This document shows positions 22,956-32,920 of a DNA stretch of 64,000 bases, piece by piece (position 1 is the stretch's first letter; every line of letters begins with the position of its first letter). Origin of the DNA: Callorhinus ursinus (Eukaryota > Chordata > Mammalia > Carnivora > Otariidae); NCBI RefSeq assembly GCF_003265705.1, contig NW_020312785.1:24407102-24471101 (forward strand), in the 5' to 3' direction. The notes beneath the pieces were generated by a model. It was not told the origin of the DNA. It did no database searches and was given only the letters and a program-made list of their open reading frames with translations. The translations under genes were made by a program, and so were the position numbers.

Positions 22956-23510
22956 TAACCTGGAACCTATACTTAACCTCTATAATGTAAGAAAAAAAGA
23001 AACAAAAACACATTCAAGCATACATACGTAACATAAATAAAGTAAATGCTGAGAAATGAGAATAAAAATTATAAATTCTTTATACTAAAATGTTGACTTT
23101 CCCACACAGGAACTCTAATTCTACCTAACTTGATTGGCTCATCCTCTATCACGCTCCACAATTACAATACAGACTTTGCAATTCAGACAAGTTTAACTTG
23201 AAATTTCTTACATGCTCCTAACTATTGCATAGGTTATTTTTTTGACCTTTGTCAAGACTGATCAGGGTGAAAAAGTGAATTTGTCCACTAATCCAAAAAT
23301 ACGCACCAAAAACAATCCATGTAGAGTTACAACTCTAAGGGGTAAGCAAGGGGCTATAAGAAGTGAGAGGGAAGAAAGGGAAATCACTTGAACTGCTTTT
23401 TCAAACTTAACTTGCAGAGTCAATTCCTCTTTCTCTCTGGTCCCACAGTGATCTAATATTATCCACCCACTTAAAACACTGTGTCTCAAAGGTTCTTAGA
23501 GTCCCTATAC
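22956..23510. other. Unique-looking DNA, nothing recognised
   Basis: No repeat recognised. The 75-codon - strand frame at 23262-23489 is unremarkable. Confidence 0.4.
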
Positions 23511-24122
23511 AGACAGAATGCTGGTGTCCCAACAACATTCATTCATTGAAGCCCTAACTTCCAGTGTGATGGCACTTGGAGGCAGGGTCTTTGGGAGATG
23601 ATTAGGTTTAGATTTCGTCATGAGGGTGGAGCCCCTATGATGGGATTAGTGTCCTTATAAGAAAAGGAATGGAGGGCGCCTGGGTGGCTCAGATGGTTAA
23701 GCATCTGCCTTCATCTCGGGTCATGATCCCAGGGTCCTGGGATTGAGTCCTGCATCAGGCTCCCTGCTCCTTGGGAGCCTGCTTCTCCCTCTGCTTCTCT
23801 CTCTCTCTTTCTCCCTCTCTCTCTCCCTCTGTCTCTCATGAATAAATAAAATCTTTTAAAAAAATTTTTAAAAATAAATTAAAAAAAAAAAAAAAAAGAA
23901 AGAAAAGGCATGGAGACCAGAGCTCTCTTTCTCTCTTCCCCGTGAATATACAGTGAGAAGGTTGCTGTTTGCAAACCTATAAGAAGGGTCTCACCAGGAA
24001 TCAAATAGGATGGCATCTTAATCTTGGACTTCCCAGGTTCCAGAACTGTGAGAAGTGAATGTCTGTTGTTTAAGCCACCCAGTCTATGGTATTGGTTATA
24101 GCAGTTTGTACTGACAAAGACA
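23511..24122 (+). mobile_element. MaLR (MLT1/MST-like) LTR, sense, interrupted by a SINE
   Basis: Sense LTR with 'cttccagtgtgatggcactt', 'tgggagatgattaggt', 'tcatgagggtggagcccc', 'gggattagtgtccttataag', then after the SINE 'ggtctcaccaggaatcaa', 'atcttggacttcccaggtt', 'ctgttgtttaagccaccc' and 'agtctatggtattggttata'. Full block order of a MaLR LTR, about 380 bp without the SINE. Confidence 0.8.
23675..23900 (+). mobile_element. Can-SINE, + strand, inside the MaLR LTR
   Basis: Starts 'ggcgcctgggtggctcagat' and ends in a long double A-rich tail. Duplication 'agaaaaggaatggag' (23660-23674) against 'agaaaaggcatggag' (23901-23915), one mismatch. Confidence 0.95.
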
Positions 24123-24350
24123 GTCTCCTACCTCATTCCCAATTCCTAAATTTTTAAAGGTCAACAAAATTTGTTCTTTTGTAAAATATAACTGTTGTCA
24201 GTGCTTGTTTCCAGTTTCAGACAAATTCTAGATGTTCTCCAGATGAGCAGTTGGATCGCCCTCTCCCCAAAACCACAGAATGCTGTTAGGCAAACACCTC
24301 ATTTGCATTCATTCAGCTATCAGTGGGGTTCAGAGTTAACATTTGCTTTC

Positions 24351-24560
24351 CTTTTTTTTTTCTTTTCAAAGATTATATTTATTTATTTGAGAGAGAGAGA
24401 GGGAGAGAGAGAGTAGGGAGAAGAGCAGAGGGAGAAGGACAAGCAGACTCTGCAATGGGCACAGAGCCTGACATGGGGCTTGATCCCAGGACCCTGAGAT
24501 CATGACCTGAGCTGAAATCAAGAGTCAGAGGCTTAACTGACTGAGCCACCCAGGCGCCCC
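24351..24560 (-). mobile_element. Can-SINE, antisense
   Basis: Ends 'ccacccaggcgcccc'. Duplication 'cagagttaacatttgctttc' (24331-24350) against 'cagagttaacacttactttc' (24562-24581), two mismatches over 20 bp. Confidence 0.95.
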
Positions 24561-24911
24561 TCAGAGTTAACACTTACTTTCAACAAAAGTACCCTGACCC
24601 ACTTGATAAAAACTTTGCAACCAACAAAGATGGATCCATGTTGTGGTCATTTATTGATAACTTTTTGTAATCCTTAACTTTTTTTTTCAAAGCCTATATT
24701 AACCTATGAGAAAATCTGGTAGATTTAATATTCAACAATCTCTACAATCTAGCCATTCATCACCACCTCCACTTTGCCACTACTGTCCAAAGCACCATGA
24801 TCTCTCACCTGGCTTATCCCAATAGCTTTCTAACTGTTCTTCCTGTTTTTTTCTCGCCCTTCCCCATCTGGGATTTTGGTTTTTAATACAGCAGTAGCCA
24901 AGTGAATGTTT

Positions 24912-25106
24912 GTTTTTTTTTTTTCTTTCTTGAGAAAGAGAGAAAGTGGGGCGGGGGGGAAGGGGCAGAGGGAGAGAGAATCTCAAGCAGACTCCAGGCT
25001 TAGCACAGAGCCCAACATGGGCCTCGATCTCAAGGGCCCTGGGATCATGACCTCAGCTGAAACCAAGAGTCAGTCACTTAACTGACTGAGCCACCCATGT
25101 GCCTCC
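24912..25106 (-). mobile_element. Can-SINE, antisense, older type
   Basis: Poly-T start, G-rich segment 24948-24965, ending 'ccacccatgtgcctcc'. 'gtgaatgtt' before and 'gagtgttct' after are a weak, diverged duplication. Confidence 0.9.
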
Positions 25107-25363
25107 GAGTGTTCTTTTTAATACATAAATGAGATCATTATGTCCTCTGCTCAAAGGCCACCAGTACTTCCTATTTTAAAGTAAAAGAAGAAGTCACTAA
25201 GGCTCTATATGTCCAGAATGCTTGTTATTTCTATGAACTCTTATTCTTCTCCTTCCATGTTTGCTCTAACCACTATGGCTCCCTTTCTGTTTCTCCAACA
25301 CATTAACTATGCTCTTTGCTCAGGGTTTTTAGTCTTGTTTGTCTCTCCTAAAAAGACCTTCTT

Positions 25364-25546
25364 GGGGCACCTGGGTGGCTTAGTCAGTAAAGCATCAGAC
25401 CCTTGGTTTTGGCTCAGGTCATGATCTCAGGGTCATGGGATCCTGCCCACATGGGGCTCCATGCTCAGCAGGGAGTCTGCTTGAGATTCTCTCCCTCTGT
25501 CCCTCCTCCCTCAAATAAATAAATAAATCTTAAAAAAAAAAAAAAA
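25364..25546 (+). mobile_element. Can-SINE, + strand, older type
   Basis: Starts 'ggggcacctgggtggcttag'; contains 'atgatctcagggtcatggga' and 'gagtctgcttgagattctct', the older-group signature; (AAAT)n plus poly-A tail. 'aaagacctt' and 'aaggtcttt' flank it but do not make a clean duplication. Confidence 0.93.
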
Positions 25547-25670
25547 GGTCTTTCTCCAGATGGTTGCTTGACTCCTTCCCTTACTCTTCAAATAATATTT
25601 TCTCAATTGAGCAATTCCTCACTGCCTTATTCAAAATTATGAATGGTTTCCCCACACACACATACACACA

Positions 25671-26723
25671 TGCCTTCTTAGGTTTCTACATCTGTCAGAT
25701 CCTCAGTTGTATTCAGTAGACCCACCAACTGCAACCTCAAGTCTACTCCTGCATTTGCCCTGTGACGTTGTTAACATCACCCAATGCCTTCCTCAGTATA
25801 ATATGCCTCTGCCAACCTACACTCTTCCCCCAAGTCTCCTAACTAGGCCTTGTACACTCATGAGTGAGGTCAAACAAATAGGTATGTAATCTTACATCAT
25901 ATTTACATCCCTATTTCTGGACAGCCAGTATCTGTTCTTCATGTTCTTCAATTTAGTTTTCAGATTCATCATGCTAGTTTGCCTGATTTTTCATTCTTTT
26001 GTCTTTTCCTTTGGAATCTGTTTTCATTCTCCATCCCCTCGATAAAATCACTCTACCTTTGTCTCAAAGCCTAAGATAAGAAAAGTATATAACCCCCCAT
26101 ATTCTCAAAACTTAACTTTCTCTATTTCAACTTGTTCTTTGATTTCCAGCCATAAGTCTAGGGCGTTCCTCTTTTTTTCTCCTGTGCATTCCCTTTCCGA
26201 CTCCAGCTGTTCCCTCTTTTCCTTGCACTCAGTTCCTTAAAGGTCCCAGCAGCTTTGGACCTTGTATATGCCCAGAAAACATAAACAAAATATTCTGTCA
26301 ATAATGTTTGATTTTCTGTATTTTCAGTGTAAAATTAAATGAAAAAGTGAAAGTCCATGGTATTAAACTGTAGAAAGTGTTAAAAATTTCATCTGGATAA
26401 TAAATTCACTTCCTATAACTCTTTTACTTTGGAGTTCACTCCAGATGGCTATATGTAGATTTCAGTTGCAATATTCTGCGATGGTTAGAAGGGGTATAAA
26501 AACACACACACTTCAGGAAGAAGGCTTGGTGGTTGCAATAATTATCTTCTGCAATATGGCAGCTATGCCCAATAAATCTTGAAAATCTAATAAGGGTTTG
26601 AGATTGACTGAAGAAGTCTTTTATTGCAGGTAATCAACCCACGAAAACCTAAAAACATCTAAGCTATTCCAATATCCTAGGAAGGCATTTATATTTACAA
26701 AATAGCTGATGAACTGATAAAAA
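25671..26723. other. 1 kb without firmly recognised repeats
   Basis: Pyrimidine-rich DNA, perhaps further decayed L2 at the left; nothing firm. Confidence 0.35.
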
Positions 26724-27284
26724 TTGTGGTAGGCAAAATGGTTCCCCCCACCCAAAGATATTCACATCCTAATCCCTAAAATCTATGAATATGTTACCTA
26801 ATTTGAAAAAGGTAATTGAAGATACGATTTAGGTTAAGGACCTTTAGATGGGGAGATTATCCTGGATTATATCATGCATGTTATATCCTGGATAATCCTA
26901 GAATATAATTATGTACTTCTCTTAGTAATTAATTTAATTATTATATCAGAGTGAGTGCAACCTAATCACATGAGTCCCTAGAAGGAGAAAACTTTTCTGA
27001 AATCCGAAATCTGAGATTGCTGAAGACGGAAACCAGATGAGATGACAGTAGGACAAAGATATTCAACCTCACTGGTTTTGAAGATGGAAGGGGGAGGTCA
27101 TGAACAAAGAAATGCAGGTGGGCCTCTAGAAGCTGGAAAAGGCAAGGAACAGATTCTCCTCTGGACTCTCTAAAAAGGAACAGAGCTCTGCTGACAATTG
27201 ATTTTAGCCATGAGACCCATGTCAGATTTCTGTTCCACAGGACTGTAAAATAACTTGTATTATGGTAATTTGTTGCAGCAGCTG
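26724..27284 (+). mobile_element. MaLR (MLT1-type) LTR, sense, nearly complete
   Basis: Starts 'tgtggtaggcaaaatggttc' and continues 'attcacatcctaatccctaa', 'gggagattatcctggattat', 'gcaggtgggcctctagaagc', 'aaggcaaggaacagattctc', 'ttgattttagccatgagacc' and 'tatggtaatttgttgcagca'. Complete MLT1 order at roughly 560 bp. No coding sequence; the 125-codon - strand frame at 26962-27339 is simply its complement. Confidence 0.85.
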
Positions 27285-27348
27285 CAAAAATAAATAAATA
27301 AATAAACACACACACACACACATACATACACACACACACACATATATT
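27285..27348. repeat. (AAAT)n (AC)n (ATAC)n microsatellite
   Basis: Simple repeats grown at the 3' edge of the LTR. Confidence 0.95.
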
Positions 27349-27395
27349 ATCATTGTGATGCTTAAAAACTATAATTTAAAAGTTAAATTAGGCTC

Positions 27396-27600
27396 AGGGG
27401 CGCCTGGGTGGTTCAGCCATTAAGCGTCTGCCTTCGGCTCAGGTCATGATCCCGGGGTCCTGGGATCGAGCCCCACATCAGGCTCCCTGCTCAGCAGGAA
27501 GCCTGCTTCTCCCTCTCCCACTCCCCCTGCTTGTGTTCCCTCTCTCGCTGTGTCTCTCTCTGTCAAATGAATAAAATCTTAAAAAAAAGTTTTTTTAAAA
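27396..27600 (+). mobile_element. Can-SINE, + strand, young type
   Basis: Starts 'aggggcgcctgggtggttca' and carries 'cactccccctgcttgtgttc' and 'gctgtgtctctctctgtcaa'. Exact 16-bp duplication 'aaagttaaattaggct' (27379-27394 and 27601-27616). Confidence 0.97.
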
Positions 27601-27839
27601 AAAGTTAAATTAGGCTAATTATAGTTCATCTTTAGACTTTAGTATGAAAGCATAGAAATTTTTAAATAAATTCTTAAAATAGAAACAATAATGACAAAAA
27701 ACCCTTTTCTCTCAAATAATAGGTTTGATTAGCTAGTAAATTTACTCATGTGCATTGTCTTATTACCCTAGAATCTAGATTGATGAAGGCTTATTTTCAG
27801 TTAGCATTGTGTAAGCATAAGGTAGACCACATATTACTT

Positions 27840-28665
27840 TCATATGCTTACATATTGTAAAATAACTCCATCACCTCATATAATCACCATTTTTCTGTAT
27901 GGTAAGAGCATTTAAGATTACTTTCTTAGCATCTGTCAGGTATATAATGCAGTATTATGAGCAATAATCACCATTTTGTATATTATATCAATAAAATTTA
28001 TTCATCTTGTAACTGAAAGTTTTTACTCCTTGACCAACATCTCCTTATTTCTCCCAAACTCCCTCCCCTGGAAACCACCATTCTACTCTGTTTTTATGAT
28101 TTGGGTCTTTTTTTATTCTTCACATAAGTGATATCAAACAGTATTATTTTTCTCTGTGTTATTTCACCTAGCATAATGCCTTTAAGTTCCATCCATGTTG
28201 TCGCAAATGGCAGGATTTCCTCTTTTCTCATGGCTAAATAATACTCCATTGGATATATGTGCCACAGATTCTTTAGATATTCATCTGTTGACAAGGACTT
28301 AGCTTGTTTCCCAATCTTGGCTATTGTGAATAATGCTACAATGAATATGGAAGTTCAGATATCTCTTCAAGACCCTGATGTCAAAAGATGTGGGATTGTT
28401 GGATCATATGATAGTTATATATTTAATTTTTTTAAAAGCCTCCACACTGTTTTCCAAATGGCTGTATCAATATACATTTCCACCAGCAATGCACAAGAGT
28501 TCCCTTTTCTCCATATCCTTGTCAACTCTTTCTATCTTTTGTCTTTTTGAAGAGAGTAACAGGTGCGAAGTACCTTTGATTTGCATTTACCTGATGATTA
28601 GTGATGTTGAGCATCTTTTAATGTACCCAGTGGCCATCTGTATGTCTTCTTTGCAATTGATAACC
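27840..28665 (-). mobile_element. Old L1 (L1MA-like), 3' UTR and ORF2 C-terminus, antisense
   Basis: Antisense 3' UTR blocks ('aactccatcacctcatataa', 'aatttattcatcttgtaact', 'gaaaccaccattctactctg') lead into antisense ORF2 ('tgtgttatttcacctagcat', 'tgtcgcaaatggcaggattt', 'aataatactccattggatat', 'gatgttgagcatcttttaat'). A 66-codon - strand frame at 28094-28294 translates as the familiar end of L1 ORF2. The element is cut at 28665 and resumes at 30641 and again at 31190. Confidence 0.85.
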
Positions 28666-28666
28666 A

Positions 28667-30640
28667 CAAATAAATAAAATCACAAATGAGAAGGGAGAAA
28701 TAACAACCAATACCAGAGAAATACAAACAATTATAAGAGAATATTATGAAAAACTATTTGCCAACAAATTGGAAAACCTCGAAGAAATGCATAAATTCCT
28801 AGAAACATACAAACTACCAAAACCGAAACAGGAAGAAATTGAAAACTTGAACAGACTAATAACCAGGAAAGAAATGGAATCAGTAATCAAAAAACTCCCA
28901 ACAAACAAAAGTCAGAAGGCTTCACAGGCAAATTCTACCAAAAATTTAAAGAAGAGTTCATATTTATTCTTCTCAAACTATTCCAAAAAAATAGAAAAGT
29001 AAGAAAAACTTCCCAATTCATTCTATGAGGCCAGCATTACCCTGATACTAAAACCAGATAAATTCTCCATTAAAAAAGAGAACTATCAGCCAATATCCCT
29101 GATGAACATGGATGCAAAAATGCCCAATAAAATACTAGCAAACCAAATCAAACAATATATTAAAAAAATATTTCACCATGATCAAGTGGAATTTATTCCT
29201 GGGTTGCAAGGGTGGTTCAATATTTGCAAAATATTAGTAGAAGAAACAATCCTAAAATTCATATGGAACTACAAAAGACTCTGAAATAGCCAAAGAAACT
29301 TGAAAAAGAAAAGCAAAGCTGGAGGCATCACAATTCCAGATTTCAAGTTATATTACAAAGCTGTAGCCATCAAAACAGTACGGTATTGGCGCAAATATAG
29401 ATACATAGATCAATATAACAGAAGAGAAAACCCATAAATCAATCAGCAAAAGTAAAAGGCATCCTACAGAATGAGAGAAGATACTTGCAAATGACATATC
29501 TGATAAAGGGTTAGTATCCAAAATATATAAAGAACTTATACAACTCAATACCCGAGAAACAAATAATTCAATAAAAAATGGGCAGAAGACATCAGTAGAT
29601 ATTTTTCTAAAGAAGACATACAGATGGCCAACAGACACATGAAAAGATGCTCAACATCACCAATCATCAGAGAAATACAAATCAAAACTACAATGAGATA
29701 TCACCTCACAGCTGTCAGAATGGCTAAATCAACAACACAAGAAACAACAGTAGCTGGCAAGGATGTGGAGAAAAGGGAACCTCCTTGCACTATTGGTGGG
29801 AATGCAAACTGGTGTAGCCACTGTGGCAAACAGTATGGAAGTACCTCAAAAAGTTAAAAATAGAACAACCCTAGGATCCTAGGTGCTTACCCAAAGAATA
29901 CAAAAATACTAATTCAAAGGGATACATGTATCCAAATGTTTATAGCAGCATTATCTACGATAGTCAAATTATGGAAACAGCTCAAGTATCTATGGATAAA
30001 GAAGAGGTGGAATACAGATACATGGAATATTACTCAGATGTAAAAAAGAATGAAACCTTGCCATTTGCAATGACATGGATGGAACTAGAGTGTATTATGC
30101 TAAGTGAAATAAGTCAAAGAAAAACAAATACCATATGATTTCACTCATATATGGAATTTAAGAAATAAAACAATGAGTAAAGGGGAAAAAAGGAGAGAGG
30201 GAGGCAAACCAAGAAACAGACTCTTAACTAGAGAGAACAAACTGATGGTTACCAGAAGGGGAGGTGGGTAAGGGGATGGGTTAAACAGGTGATGGGGATT
30301 AAGGAGTGCACTTCTTGGTTCTTTTGTTGTTGTTTTTAAAGATTTTATTTATTTATTTTAGAGAGAGAGAGCATGAGTGGAGGAGGAGCAGAGGGAGAGG
30401 AACCAGCAGACTCCGTGCCAAGCATGGAGCCTCACGTGGGGCTTCATCTCAGGACCCTAAGATCATAACCTGAGCTAAAATCAAGAGTCAGACTCTCAAT
30501 TGACTGAGCCACCCAGGTGCCCCAAGGAGTGCATTTGTGATGAGCGCCAGATATTGTATGGAAGTGTTGAATCACTATATTATATACCTGAAACTAATAT
30601 AGTTAACTAACTGAAATTTAAATAAAAACTTAAAAAAAGA
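28667..30640 (+). mobile_element. L1 LINE (carnivore lineage), 5'-truncated with internal deletions, sense
   Basis: Sense L1 inside the old antisense L1. ORF2 starts in the reverse transcriptase region ('caaacaattataagagaata'; the short frame 28769-29002 reads [20 protein letters not shown]). 'aactatcagccaatatccct' is still present near 29085. A junction near 29238 ('tatttgcaaaatattagtag') skips the central part of ORF2, and a second loss lies near 29420. The C-terminal part and 3' UTR then run to 30640 with a SINE at 30314-30523. Frames are broken. The 3' end equals that at 1-189. Confidence 0.88.
30314..30523 (-). mobile_element. Can-SINE, antisense, inside the L1 3' UTR
   Basis: Antisense copy ending 'ccacccaggtgcccc'. 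Duplication 'aaggagtgcactt' (30301-30313) against 'aaggagtgcattt' (30524-30536), taken from the L1 3' UTR. Confidence 0.95.
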
Positions 30641-30675
30641 AAAATGTCTATTCAATTCCTCTATTGATTTTTTAA
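30641..30675 (-). mobile_element. Short piece of the old antisense L1
   Basis: 'aaatgtctattcaattcctc' and 'tattgattttttaa' is antisense L1 ORF2 continuing from 28665. Its last 18 bases recur at 31190 as the duplication of the younger L1 between them. Confidence 0.75.
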
Positions 30676-31189
30676 ATATTATTTTATTATGTTATGTTAA
30701 CACCATACATTACATCATTAGTTTTTGATGTAGTGTTCCATGATTGTTTGCGTATAACACCCAGTGCTCCGTTCAGTACGTGCCCTCTTTAACACCCATT
30801 ACCAGGCTAACCCATCCCCCCACCCCCTCCCCTCTAGAACCCTCAGTTTGTTTCTCAGAGTCCATAGTCTCTCATGGTTTGTCTCCGATTTCCACCCCCC
30901 TTCATTTTTCCCTTCCTACTATCTTTTTTTTTTTAACATATAATGTATTATTTGTTTCAGAGGTACAGCTCTGTGACTCACCAGTCTTACACAGTTCACA
31001 GCGCTCACCATACCACATACCCTCCCCAATGTCTATCACACAGCCACCCCATCCCTCCCACCCCTCTCCCCTCCAGCAACCCTCAATTTGTTTCCTGAGA
31101 TTAAGAATTCCTCCTATCAGTGAGATCATATGATACATATCTTTCCCTGATTGACTTATTTCACTTAGCATTATACCCTCTAGTTCCAT
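30676..31189 (-). mobile_element. L1 LINE (carnivore lineage), antisense 3' UTR and ORF2 end
   Basis: Antisense L1 3' end ('attttattatgttatgttaa', 'catcattagtttttgatgta', 'aatgtattatttgtttcaga', 'cagttcacagcgctcaccat') reaching the ORF2 end ('gattgacttatttcacttag'). An internal loss of about 100 bp falls near 31106 compared with the copy at 2814-3410. Duplication 'cctctattgattttttaa' (30658-30675) against 'cctctactgattttttaa' (31190-31207). It produced the 129-codon + frame at 30744-31133, which is not a gene. Confidence 0.88.
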
Positions 31190-31354
31190 CCACCTCTACT
31201 GATTTTTTAATTGGACTGTTTTTTCTTTCCATTCAGGTACATGAGAGTTCTTTATATATTTTGGAAATTAACCTCTTATCAAATATATGATTTGCCAATA
31301 TTTTCTCCAGTTCCATAGGTTGCCTTTTCACTTTACAATTGTTTCTTTTGCTGT
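31190..31354 (-). mobile_element. Continuation of the old antisense L1
   Basis: 'gattttttaattggactgtt', 'gagttctttatatattttgg', 'aacctcttatcaaatatatg' and 'tttgccaatattttctccag' is ORF2 antisense text, continuous with 30641-30675 across the younger L1. It stops abruptly at 'ttgctgt' where the inverted duplication starts. Confidence 0.8.
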
Positions 31355-31575
31355 GATGGGTTAGCCTGGTGATGGGTATTAAAGAGGGCACGTATTGAAT
31401 AGAGCACTGGGTGTTATATGCAAACAGTGAATCATGAAACACTACATCAAAAACTAATAATGTAATGTATGGTGATTAACATAACATAATAAAATAAAAT
31501 TTAAAAAATCAATAGAGGAATTGAATAGACATTTTTCTTTTTTTAAGTTTTTATTTAAATTTCAGTTAGTTAACT
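31355..31575 (-). repeat. Inverted duplication of 30601-30816
   Basis: The reverse complement of this block matches 30601-30816 at roughly 93 percent by eye, including the end of the sense L1, the 35-bp piece of old L1, and the start of the antisense L1. Because it copies across two insertion boundaries, it arose after both insertions. The loop between the arms is 538 bp. Confidence 0.9.
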
Positions 31576-31580
31576 AACTG

Positions 31581-31687
31581 AATGGGTTAATTATTAAATA
31601 GGTCTACTATTATAGAATTAAAAGGAAAATACAATCACAATTAACACAAAAATATACACAGTACACAAATATAGTAGTTAAATGTTA
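31581..31687 (+). repeat. Direct duplication, copy 1 (partner 32170-32280)
   Basis: 'aatgggttaattattaaata', 'aaggaaaatacaatcacaat' and 'gtacacaaatatagtag' occur here and at 32170-32280 in the same order, with few substitutions and a 4-bp indel. Copy 1 follows the inverted duplication after 5 bp. Confidence 0.92.
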
Positions 31688-31861
31688 ACTTTTTGTTTCT
31701 TTGTATGTCTCTGTTCACAATATCCTGGTAAATTGTACTAAATAGAATACATGCAACGTTTCCATTCCAAAACATCTGATTTCCTAGCTTTTCTTAGCTC
31801 TGTCCGTGAGGGAGGGGGCAGAGAGGGACTGTGGGAAGGACAGACATATTGGATCCAGAGA

Positions 31862-32200
31862 CCTACATGAGAATCTCATTCTGCCTTTGTTCTCATTAGC
31901 AGTGTGATCTTGGGAAAGTAACTTTAAGTTTCTGGACCTTAAGTTTATTTTCTTTTTTTTTTTTTTAATTCCAGTTAGTTAACAGACAGTGTAATATTAA
32001 TTTCAGGTGTACAGTATAGTGGTTCAACATCCATACCATACCCACTGGGCATCACAAGTGCTCTTCTTAATCCCCATCACCTATGTAACCCACATCCCTA
32101 CCTCCCCTCTCATAACCACCAGTTTGTTCTCTATAATTAAGTCTCTTTTTTGGTTTTCTAAGTCTATAAAATGGGTTAATTATTAAATAGGTCTATAATT
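31862..32200 (+). mobile_element. MIR remnant, sense, split by an L1 3' end
   Basis: 'agtgtgatcttgggaaagta' and 'tttctggacctt' at the left, and 'ctataaaatgggttaa' at the right, are MIR in sense order once 31951-32155 is removed. The right piece forms the start of the directly duplicated block. Confidence 0.7.
31951..32155 (-). mobile_element. L1 LINE 3' end, antisense, short
   Basis: Poly-T then 'aattccagttagttaacaga', 'ttaatttcaggtgtacagta', 'atcacaagtgctcttcttaa' and 'accaccagtttgttctctat': antisense carnivore L1 3' UTR, about 200 bp, heavily 5'-truncated. Confidence 0.85.
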
Positions 32201-32280
32201 ATAGAATTAAAAGGAAAATACAATCACAATTAACATAAAAATATACAAACACAGTACACAAATATAGTAGCTAAATGTTA
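32170..32280 (+). repeat. Direct duplication, copy 2 (probable source)
   Basis: Begins inside the MIR tail and continues into unique DNA. Because its left flank is continuous with MIR, I take it as the original and 31581-31687 as the copy. Confidence 0.85.
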
Positions 32281-32534
32281 TTGTCCTCCATTGTCCCTTC
32301 AGATTTTTATGTTCTATCCTGGCATATCCTCCTCTATATTCATTTTAAAACTAGTGATATCCTAAAGCACAAAATGGGTGTTAGTAGTGCAAACATAACA
32401 TATAAGGTCTAGAATTTATTATATAGTTTTACAAAAATGTCAATAAGAGGGATTTTCACTTGGGGACTCTGGATTTTGTGCAATATTAAAACCATGAAGT
32501 TATACTGCCCCTTACTTGTATATATAAGAACAAT

Positions 32535-32625
32535 TAGGGAAGGGATTAATTTGTTCATTGTTGCTTCTTCAAAGCCTAGAACATCATCTGGCATAAAGTG
32601 TTTGTTCAATAAATATTTGTAGAAA
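32535..32625 (+). mobile_element. L2 or MIR-type 3' end, sense
   Basis: 'tcaaagcctagaacatcatc' then 'tggcataaagtgtttgttca' and 'ataaatatttgtag' is the conserved 3' end shared by L2 and related elements. Confidence 0.6.
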
Positions 32626-32713
32626 AGTCAATTTCAGTGGAAGTCATAAAATACAGGTTTTTTTATCTAGTTATAAATTAAAGCAGGATAGAGTATTAAA
32701 AAGTTACATTTTA

Positions 32714-32904
32714 GGGGTGCCTGGTTGGCTTAGTTGGTTAAGTGCCTACCTTTCGGCTCAGGTCAGGATCTCAGGGTCCTAGGATTGAGCCCTGCATCAG
32801 GCTCTGCTCAGCAGGGAGTCTGCTTCTCCCTCTTTCTCTGTCCCTCCCCACCGTTGGTGTTCTATCTCACTCTCGCTCTCTCAAATAAATAAATAAAATC
32901 TTTT
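32714..32904 (+). mobile_element. Can-SINE, + strand
   Basis: Starts 'ggggtgcctggttggcttag', lacks part of the 'ccctgctcag' block, and ends (AAAT)n plus 'aaaatctttt'. Duplication 'aaaagttacattttt'-like on both sides (32698-32713 and 32905-32920). Confidence 0.94.
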
Positions 32905-32920
32905 AAAAAGTTACATTTTT

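Larger units (their letters stand above)
24735..25670 (+). mobile_element. L2 LINE remnant, 3' region, cut by two SINEs (probable)
   Basis: L2-like blocks in sense order: 'cttatcccaatagctttcta', 'aaagtaaaagaagaagtcac', 'ttctccaacacattaactat', 'tgctctttgctcagggtttt', then after the second SINE 'tcttcaaataatattttctc' and 'attcctcactgccttattca'. Pieces are 24735-24911, 25107-25363 and 25547-25670. Divergence is high. Confidence 0.55.

Noticed and set aside
26962..27339. 125-codon - strand frame
   Set aside because: Complement of an MLT1 LTR plus a microsatellite.
28094..28294. Frame resembling the end of reverse transcriptase ORF2
   Set aside because: Short relic of an old L1; not a cellular gene.
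28769..29284. Two frames with L1 reverse transcriptase-like sequence
   Set aside because: Broken remnants of a 5'-truncated, internally deleted L1; no complete domain.
30744..31133. 129-codon + strand frame
   Set aside because: It is the complement of an antisense L1 3' UTR.
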